In this document: positions 58,492 through 64,000 of the stretch, piece by piece
How the letters are laid out: the number at the start of each line of letters is the position of its first letter
Position numbering within the stretch: position 1 is the stretch's first letter
Assembly: GCA_910586825.1 (NCBI GenBank)
Contig: CAJUJF010000003.1
Span: 70,918 to 134,917 of the forward strand
DNA from: an uncultured Christensenellaceae bacterium
GTDB lineage: Bacteria; Bacillota; Clostridia; Christensenellales; Borkfalkiaceae
Direction of reading: 5' to 3'
Length of the DNA: 64,000 bases
The notes under the pieces: generated by a model
Database searches by the model: none
The model's input: the letters and a program-made list of their open reading frames with translations, nothing else
Told to the model about the DNA's origin: nothing
Position numbers and translations under genes: made by a program

Positions 58492-60309
58492 TTACTTCGG
58501 TTCCAAAACCGCTTTGATCCTGCGGATCCCCGCCGAGGACGACTGTTCCTTGACGATCCGGAATCTGCCGAGCACGCCCGTGCGCGCAACGTGCGGCCCG
58601 CCGCACATTTCTTTGGAAAAACCTCCGATCGAATACGTCTTGACCACGTCGCCGTACTTGCTGTCGAAAACGCCCGTGAAGTTTTCTTTGCGCGCTTCTT
58701 CGAGACTCATTTCGCGGAATTCGACGGGAAGGTCTTCTTCGATCTTCTCGTTCACGAGCGCTTCGACCGCCGCGATCTCTTCCGCCGTCATCGGACGGGC
58801 GAAGTTGAAATCGAACCGCATGCGCTCGTCGGTGATATTGCTTCCCTTCTGATTGCATTCGGGGGAAAGCACCCGCTTCAACGCCGCGTTCAAAAGATGC
58901 GTCGCCGTATGATATTTCGTCGCCGTTTCCGAACTGCTCTCCAACCCGCCCTTGAACTGGCCCGTGGGAAGCACGCGGCTCTTTTCCTGATGCTCTTTGA
59001 ACGCGGCGTCGAATCCCGCCGTGTCGACGGTAAGCCCGCGCTCCGCGGCAAGCTCCTGCGTCAGTTCCAGCGGGAATCCGTACGTGTCGTACAGACGGAA
59101 CGCCTGTTTGCCGCCGATGACCGTCTCTTTCACGTACGCGGGATCGCTCTGCGCCATGAACGCGTTCTTACGCTCCAACCCGTTCACGCACTTATCGAAT
59201 TCCCTCATGCCCTGCGCGAGCGTGGATTCGAACCGATCCGCCTCCTTTGCGATCTCCGCGAGAATATATTCCTCCTTCTCTTTCAACAAGGGATACGCTT
59301 CGTCGTACACCTCTTCGATAAAGATCTTCGCGGTCTCCGTCATCGCCTCCGCGGAAACCCCGATCGCTTTGCAATAGCGGATCGCGCGGCGCATCAGGCG
59401 GCGCAGAATATAACCCGCGCCCGTATTCGAAGGCAGGATCCCCTGTTCGTCGCCGATGAGCATGACCGTCGTGCGGGTGTGATCGGCGATGATCCGCATC
59501 GCCTTGCGGTCCTCCCCGCCGTCGTCGTAACGCTTGCCCGAAAGCCGTTCGAGTTTCGAAATAACGGAAAGGAACAGATCGGTCTTATAGCCGTCGTCCA
59601 GCCCGTTGAGGAAGAGCAGCATGCGGTCGAACCCGAAGCCCGTATCCACGTTCTTGTTTTCGAGCGGGTCGTACCCCGACGCCGTCTTTTTATACTGCAT
59701 GTAAACGTCGTTGCCGATTTCCACGTAGTCGTCGGGGAAGACGGGATTTTCTTTCGCGCCGTCGAGCGGATAAAACCATTCGTTGTCCGGACCGCAGGGC
59801 GTGCCGACCGTGCCTTCCAACTCCCACCAGTTGTCCTCTTTGGGGAGATAATAGATATGATCGCGCGCAATGCCGAGATTTTCGAGCAACCGCGCCGTTT
59901 CGGAATCCCGCGGCGCGGACGCGTTACCCTCGAACACCGTGGAGCAGAGCTTGTCCTTGTCCAGCCCGAACGACTTCGTCAGGAGTTCGAACGTCCAAGC
60001 CGTTTTTTCCTCTTTGAAATAATCGCCCAGGGACCAGTTTCCCATCATTTCGAAAAAGGTAAAGTGCGAAGCGTCGCCCACCGAATCGATATCGACGGTG
60101 CGCATGCAACCCTGCACGTTGCACAGCCGTTTGCCGAGCGGGTGCGGCTTGCCCAGAAGATAGGGCATGAGCGGCTGCATTCCCGCAACGTTGAACATGA
60201 CGCCCGTCGCGCCGTCGCCGATCAGCGACACCGCGCCCACGTTTACATGCCCTTTGCCCTCGTAAAAAGAGAGCCATTTTTGTCTCAGTTCTTTGGAAGT
60301 AATCTTCAT
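58492..60309 (-). CDS. alaS: Alanine--tRNA ligase, short form lacking the C-Ala domain
   Basis: A 605-aa class II synthetase; usual length is about 870. Catalytic core is complete (FFEMMGNWSLGDYFKEE; GYILRRLMRRAIRYCK), and the editing domain is present with the zinc site HTATH (H467, H471) and C569/H573 in CGGPH. The chain stops right after the editing domain, so the coiled-coil oligomerisation and C-Ala domains are missing. No remnant of them lies downstream. Short AlaRS forms are known in some lineages. Last gene of cysE-cysS-alaS. RBS GGAGG. Confidence 0.95.
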   Translation of the reverse strand: MKITSKELRQKWLSFYEGKGHVNVGAVSLIGDGATGVMFNVAGMQPLMPYLLGKPHPLGKRLCNVQGCMRTVDIDSVGDASHFTFFEMMGNWSLGDYFKEEKTAWTFELLTKSFGLDKDKLCSTVFEGNASAPRDSETARLLENLGIARDHIYYLPKEDNWWELEGTVGTPCGPDNEWFYPLDGAKENPVFPDDYVEIGNDVYMQYKKTASGYDPLENKNVDTGFGFDRMLLFLNGLDDGYKTDLFLSVISKLERLSGKRYDDGGEDRKAMRIIADHTRTTVMLIGDEQGILPSNTGAGYILRRLMRRAIRYCKAIGVSAEAMTETAKIFIEEVYDEAYPLLKEKEEYILAEIAKEADRFESTLAQGMREFDKCVNGLERKNAFMAQSDPAYVKETVIGGKQAFRLYDTYGFPLELTQELAAERGLTVDTAGFDAAFKEHQEKSRVLPTGQFKGGLESSSETATKYHTATHLLNAALKRVLSPECNQKGSNITDERMRFDFNFARPMTAEEIAAVEALVNEKIEEDLPVEFREMSLEEARKENFTGVFDSKYGDVVKTYSIGGFSKEMCGGPHVARTGVLGRFRIVKEQSSSAGIRRIKAVLEPK

Positions 60310-60341
60310 ATTCTATCCTCCGTACGGTATGGTTCGCGTAA

Positions 60342-61727
60342 TTACGAACGGATCAGTTCGTAGCCTTCTTTGGAATCCTTTACGGTGTACCCCATTGTTT
60401 TGAGCTTTTCGCGAAGTTCGTCCGACTTCGCCCAATCCCTGTTTTTGCGCGCCGCAAAACGCTCTTCCGCAACCGCTTTGACATCCGCGGGAATCTCGTC
60501 CGGTTTCGCGTACGCGGCGAGGTATTCGCTCGGCGCCTTGCGGAACAGCCCCAGCAGAGAATACGTTTCCCGAATCTGATTGGTGATCCGCCGCGCGCGG
60601 GGATCGCCCGCCGCCGTAAGGCGCGCCGCTTCTTTAAAATACCCGAACAGATCGGAAAGCGCCAGCGCGGTATTGAAATCGTCGCTCATCGCCTCGTCGA
60701 ATTCGGCGTCGATCTCCGCCTCCTTGCCCGTCTCGAACGGGAACGCCCGTTCCGCCGCTTCGATCTGCGCATAGAACCGCGCAAGGTGCGCTTCCGCGTC
60801 CGAAAAAAGCGTGTCCGTCACGTTCACGTCGTTGCGGTAATTCGACGAGAGCAACGCGAATTTGAGCGCGTCGGGCGAATACCGGTCGAGCAGATCGGAA
60901 AGCAGCAAACTGTTGCCGAGGGACTTGCTCATCTTCTGTCCGTTGACTTTGATCAGTCCGTTGTGCGTCCAATACTTCGCAAAGCGCTTCCCCGTGAGGG
61001 ATTCGGTCTGCGCGATCTCGTTTTCGTGGTGGGGAAAAATCAGATCCCGACCGCCGCCGTGAATGTCGATCTGATCCCCGAACGCGACGCGGTTCATGAC
61101 CGAACATTCGATATGCCAGCCGGGGCGGCCTTTCCCCCAAGGGGAATCCCAGCAGATCTCGCCCGCTTTCGCCGCCTTCCAGAGCGCGAAGTCGTAAGGA
61201 TTTTTCTTGCGCTCGTCGTTCTCCACCCGCACGCCGTCGAGCGCGTCCTCGATGCTTCTCCCCGAGAGCTGTCCGTAGGCGGGACAGGTGTCCACTTCGA
61301 AATACACGTCGCCGTTTTCGGCGGCATAGGCGTGCCCCTTTTCGATCAGTTCACGGATAAACGCGATAATGTTTCCGATATTCTCCGTCGCCTTTAACCA
61401 CAGCGTCGGTTCGCCGATCTCCGCGCGCGCCATCACGCCGTCGATCTTTTCGATCATCGCCGCCGCATAGCGGTCTGCGGGAATCCCCGTCTCCCGCGAA
61501 CGCGCGATGATCTTGTCGTCCACGTCGGTATAGTTGCGCGCATACGCGACGGCATAGCCCTGTTTTTCCAAAAACTTGCGGAACACGTCATAGATGAGCG
61601 CCTGAAAAGCGTGCCCGATATGCGCCTCGCCCGAAACGGTGATCCCGCAGGCGTACATTTTTACCTTTCCCGCTTCGAGCGGGACGAACTCCTCTTTCCT
61701 GCGCGTAAGCGTGTTATAAATCTTCAT
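60342..61727 (-). CDS. cysS: Cysteine--tRNA ligase
   Basis: A 461-aa class I synthetase. Zinc ligand C27 in YACGITV, HIGH motif as GEAHIGHAF (H36, G38, H39), CSVMN and HHENEIAQ zinc-site residues, KMSKS as NGQKMSKSLGN near 268, and a C-terminal DALR-type helical domain. Its start overlaps the cysE stop by 14 bases; GGAGG lies 6 bases upstream. cysE-cysS is a common clostridial operon. Confidence 0.97.
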   Translation of the reverse strand: MKIYNTLTRRKEEFVPLEAGKVKMYACGITVSGEAHIGHAFQALIYDVFRKFLEKQGYAVAYARNYTDVDDKIIARSRETGIPADRYAAAMIEKIDGVMARAEIGEPTLWLKATENIGNIIAFIRELIEKGHAYAAENGDVYFEVDTCPAYGQLSGRSIEDALDGVRVENDERKKNPYDFALWKAAKAGEICWDSPWGKGRPGWHIECSVMNRVAFGDQIDIHGGGRDLIFPHHENEIAQTESLTGKRFAKYWTHNGLIKVNGQKMSKSLGNSLLLSDLLDRYSPDALKFALLSSNYRNDVNVTDTLFSDAEAHLARFYAQIEAAERAFPFETGKEAEIDAEFDEAMSDDFNTALALSDLFGYFKEAARLTAAGDPRARRITNQIRETYSLLGLFRKAPSEYLAAYAKPDEIPADVKAVAEERFAARKNRDWAKSDELREKLKTMGYTVKDSKEGYELIRS

Positions 61728-62361
61728 TTCCGTCCTCCTGCGTCGCCGACCGCTCTTCCAGCTCGCATACTCTTTCGCGAAGCGTGCAAAGTTCTTTGAC
61801 GAGCGGGTCTTCTTTTTCCGGCATCAGATCCTGCGTGCGTTCGCCGTTGATGCGCACGATCCGCCCCGGCACGCCGACGACGGTCGCAAACGGCGGGACC
61901 TCTTTGAGCACCACCGCGCCCGCGCCGATTCTGGCGCCTTCGCCCACTCTGAACCCGCCGAGGACTTTCGCCCCGCACGAGATCGTCGCGTTTTTCCCGA
62001 TCGTGGGATGCCGCTTGCCCTTTTCCTTTCCCGTTCCGCCCAGCGTCACGCCCTGATAGATCACGACGCCCTCTTCGATCTCCGCCGTCTCGCCGATCAC
62101 GACGCCCGCGCCGTGGTCGATAAAGACGCCCGCCGCGATCTTCGCCGCGGGGTGGATCTCGATGCCCGTTAAAAACTTCGCCCACTGCGACGTCATCCGC
62201 GCAAGCAGTTTCAAATGCATGCGGTAAAGACGGTTCGCCCAACGGTGCCAGCTCAGCGCGTGCACGCCCGAATAGGTGAGCCATATTTCGAATTTACTGC
62301 GGGCGGCGGGGTCGTTCCGCTTCGCCGCCGCGATATCTTTCCGCAATCTGGAAAAAAACAT
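61714..62361 (-). CDS. cysE: Serine O-acetyltransferase
   Basis: A 215-aa enzyme making O-acetylserine for cysteine synthesis. Short N-terminal helical part, then left-handed beta-helix hexapeptide repeats from residue ~70: GIEIHPAAKIAAGVFIDHGAGVVIGETAEI and GVTLGGTGKEKGKRHPTIG. The C-terminal 40 residues form a charged helix (KELCTLRERVCELEERSA). It feeds the next gene, cysS, with cysteine. Confidence 0.96.
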   Translation of the reverse strand: MFFSRLRKDIAAAKRNDPAARSKFEIWLTYSGVHALSWHRWANRLYRMHLKLLARMTSQWAKFLTGIEIHPAAKIAAGVFIDHGAGVVIGETAEIEEGVVIYQGVTLGGTGKEKGKRHPTIGKNATISCGAKVLGGFRVGEGARIGAGAVVLKEVPPFATVVGVPGRIVRINGERTQDLMPEKEDPLVKELCTLRERVCELEERSATQEDGNEDL

Positions 62362-62422
62362 GCGCTTCTCCGTAAGAGGAAATGTCCTCTCCCTATCTTA
62401 TTCGGCGCGCCGCCGAATTTTC

Positions 62423-63268
62423 CTATGCCGTTTGTCCGGTCAAACGGGAAAGCGTCTCGTACTCGTACGCCGGCACGACGAATTCGTACTCTTCCCCCTC
62501 CGCAAAAAAGCGAAGCGCGAACAGCGGTTTGATCGTATACGCCCCCGTATTGTTTGTGCGGATCTTGTACTGCTTATAACGCCCGAAATCCAATCCCGTA
62601 TCTTTGTTCCAGCCGTAAAACGCCGTTCTGCGTTCGATCCTCTCCAACCTCGGCGCGGCGTCGAACGGAATTTTCAACACGGCGGAGAATACGGCGACGT
62701 AGAGCGAAAACTCGTCGCGATACACAAGCACGGGAACGTTAATATAACTGAATTTGGACACGAACGTATAAACCTTTTTCTGCCCGTTTTTGATTTTGGT
62801 TTGCCGCGAAAAGGCATCGATTTCCGACGCCGACTCCGGCACGCCGAGAAATTCGCGGCATTCCGCCTCGACTTTCTCTTGCCGCTCCCGCATGATCCTA
62901 TATTCGCCGCTGCGATAAAAACGTCGGCGGCGGATCCCGCCAAAGATGCAGAAGGCAACGGAGATCGCAATCAATCCGCCGCCGACGCTTGCAATTACGA
63001 TCATCGTCGTCTTCAACGTCCCCGTCAACGGTTCTTCGGCTTTCAACAGCTTCATCAACGCGAAGATGAACGATAAGAAGCCCACGATCGGAAAAGACGC
63101 GACGATCGTCCCCAACCACTGCGGCAACGACGCGCGCTTTTCAAGCCGCGACAGTTCCTCCTCCGTCCGTTGCAATTTTTGTTGCAGTTCCCCTTCGAGA
63201 CGCCGCACGACGAACTTTTCGCCGTCGATCGCTCCGCTATCGGCGTCGCGGTCGAGAATGTTTTTCAT
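62423..63268 (-). CDS. Hypothetical two-helix membrane protein with N-terminal coiled coil
   Basis: A 281-aa protein. Residues ~20-50 form a charged coiled coil (RLEGELQQKLQRTEEELSRLEK), then two helices (LGTIVASFPIVGFLSFIFALM and TTMIVIASVGGGLIAISVAFCIF), and a cytoplasmic C-terminal domain of ~160 residues of mixed strands. Function not recognised. It starts 12 bases after the HTH gene with GAGGGG at the ATG, so the two are co-transcribed. Confidence 0.8.
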   Translation of the reverse strand: MKNILDRDADSGAIDGEKFVVRRLEGELQQKLQRTEEELSRLEKRASLPQWLGTIVASFPIVGFLSFIFALMKLLKAEEPLTGTLKTTMIVIASVGGGLIAISVAFCIFGGIRRRRFYRSGEYRIMRERQEKVEAECREFLGVPESASEIDAFSRQTKIKNGQKKVYTFVSKFSYINVPVLVYRDEFSLYVAVFSAVLKIPFDAAPRLERIERRTAFYGWNKDTGLDFGRYKQYKIRTNNTGAYTIKPLFALRFFAEGEEYEFVVPAYEYETLSRLTGQTA

Positions 63269-63280
63269 TTCTTCGTCCCC

Positions 63281-63901
63281 TCAATTCCGTTTGATCGGAA
63301 GATTGGTCACCCGATATTCCGCAAGGCACCTGTCGCGCATTTCTTCGTTGAATATCTTTTGTTCGATCAGATAATGCGCAACCACGTCGCGCACGCTCGT
63401 ATCGTCGAACGTGAACCCGCTGGCGGAAAGCAGATTGGCGCAATCCTGCGACTGCATGCGGCAAACGAGCGCCAATGCGAGCACCGTATTTTTTTCGGGA
63501 TAGAGCTTTCCTTTTACGATCTTCGCCCAGAACCGCGGCTCGATCTCCAATTTTTCGCCCGCGCTCTCCGCGGTCTCCCCGCAATGTTTCAGCGCCGCGG
63601 GCAGGAGCCTCGCAAACGTATGCTTGTTGCGGCGGTCGTCGATCTTGTCGCGCAGCGAGCGAAAGGAAAAATTGAAGGTAAAACTCGTATCCGCAAGCCC
63701 CGCTTTGAATTTCCGAAGTAGTTCGTCTCTCTTTTTCTGATAACAGAGCCGCATCACCGAAGAGTCGCGGCGGGCGATATTGCCGTCCGTTGCGACGTAA
63801 ATCGTTTCGGGCATTTCATAGCCTTCGATCGCGCTCAGCTTCACGTAGTCGGAATAACGTTCGCAAAACCGTTCGTCCAGCTCTTTCAGATAGTTTTCCA
63901 T
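63281..63901 (-). CDS. Hypothetical protein with C-terminal cryptic XRE-like HTH
   Basis: A 206-aa protein. The N-terminal ~100 residues are charged and unrecognised. From residue ~100 it matches the cryptic XRE-type helical region that ends several clostridial regulators and NAD-sensing proteins: FWAKIVKGKLYPEKNTVLALALVCRMQ, DCANLLSASGFTFDDTSVRDVVAHYLIE. DNA binding is an inference. The ATG at 63901 has no Shine-Dalgarno and lies 7 bases after a -10 box, suggesting a leaderless mRNA. Confidence 0.78.
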   Translation of the reverse strand: MENYLKELDERFCERYSDYVKLSAIEGYEMPETIYVATDGNIARRDSSVMRLCYQKKRDELLRKFKAGLADTSFTFNFSFRSLRDKIDDRRNKHTFARLLPAALKHCGETAESAGEKLEIEPRFWAKIVKGKLYPEKNTVLALALVCRMQSQDCANLLSASGFTFDDTSVRDVVAHYLIEQKIFNEEMRDRCLAEYRVTNLPIKRN

Positions 63902-63908
63902 AATCGGT

Positions 63909-63937
63909 ATTTTACCATTATTGCATCAAAAAATCAA
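63909..63937 (-). promoter_or_regulatory. Promoter positioned for a leaderless transcript (HTH gene)
   Basis: Minus strand: TTGATT (63937-63932), 17-bp spacer, TAAAAT (63914-63909), then seven bases and the ATG at 63901. Confidence 0.6.
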
Positions 63938-64000
63938 GCGCTTCCCCGTGTAAATTTGTCAAGCGTTTGCGAGTAGTTTTTTAGAAATTTTTAAGAATTT

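Noticed and set aside
58354..60363. A 669-aa plus-strand frame over alaS
   Set aside because: alaS is certain from its motifs on the minus strand; the opposite frame is a shadow.
1..64000. tRNA, rRNA, CRISPR arrays, insertion sequences or prophage genes
   Set aside because: No cloverleaf with a T-loop GTTCGA signature outside coding frames, no regular spaced repeats, and no transposase or integrase motifs were found by reading.

Overview
This 64 kb window is a gene-dense, roughly high-50s percent GC piece of a bacterial chromosome, almost certainly from an anaerobic Gram-positive member of the Bacillota (Clostridia). Evidence: near-consensus sigma-A promoters with 17-bp spacers, strong GGAGG ribosome sites, spmA/spmB, a PdaB-like polysaccharide deacetylase, pyruvate phosphate dikinase, RicT, the maf-mreB and holB-ricT-trmN6-rsmI gene orders of Bacillota, lipobox lipoproteins and a preQ1-I riboswitch on queT. 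The style resembles uncultured gut Clostridia, but the sequence alone does not fix the lineage. No rRNA, tRNA, CRISPR, prophage or insertion sequence was seen.

Layout. 1-3.5 kb: ppx/gppA, maf and the start of an mreB-like gene, then a split TSUP transporter. 3.6-8.1 kb: a giant doubly anchored surface lipoprotein and pnuC behind an attenuator-like leader. 8.1-11.6 kb: coupled operon serS, DEDDh exonuclease-BRCT and RsmF-type methyltransferase. 11.8-15.4 kb: a P-type cation ATPase convergent with nadA. 15.5-18.4 kb: a nucleotidyltransferase-aminotransferase fusion coupled to an opine-type dehydrogenase. 18.45-18.98 kb: AT-rich gene-poor island. 19-25 kb: ppdK, small membrane proteins, a MATE exporter and a SecB-like chaperone. 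25-33.7 kb: two hydrolase/peptidase genes, hisJ, rsmA, the metG-tatD-radical SAM operon, a GNAT and an AraC regulator. 33.8-37.1 kb: sugar dehydrogenase/isomerase pair and spmAB, then a candidate small RNA. 37.3-44.4 kb: O-antigen-ligase-like protein, the rsmI-trmN6 pair, a ferredoxin, ricT-holB-Orn/Lys/Arg decarboxylase and a membrane protein. 44.5-50.4 kb: greA-lysS, Lrp plus aminotransferase, small genes, queT and a MarR regulator. 50.5-53.5 kb: SSB, deacetylase, ComF and a zinc-ribbon protein. 53.6-64 kb: a second doubly anchored lipoprotein, an esterase, rplM-rpsI, cysE-cysS-alaS (short AlaRS), and a membrane protein/HTH pair.

Most genes belong to short operons, many with 4-base ATGA overlaps. 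The most interesting signals are: three promoters placed so that transcription should begin at the start codon (hisJ, an 85-aa conserved gene, and the right-edge HTH gene); overlapping divergent promoters between the AraC regulator and its sugar genes; a terminator/antiterminator pair abutting the pnuC ribosome site; a promoter-to-terminator small RNA near 37.2 kb; the nucleotidyltransferase-aminotransferase/opine dehydrogenase pair; and two proteins with both a lipobox and a C-terminal membrane anchor.
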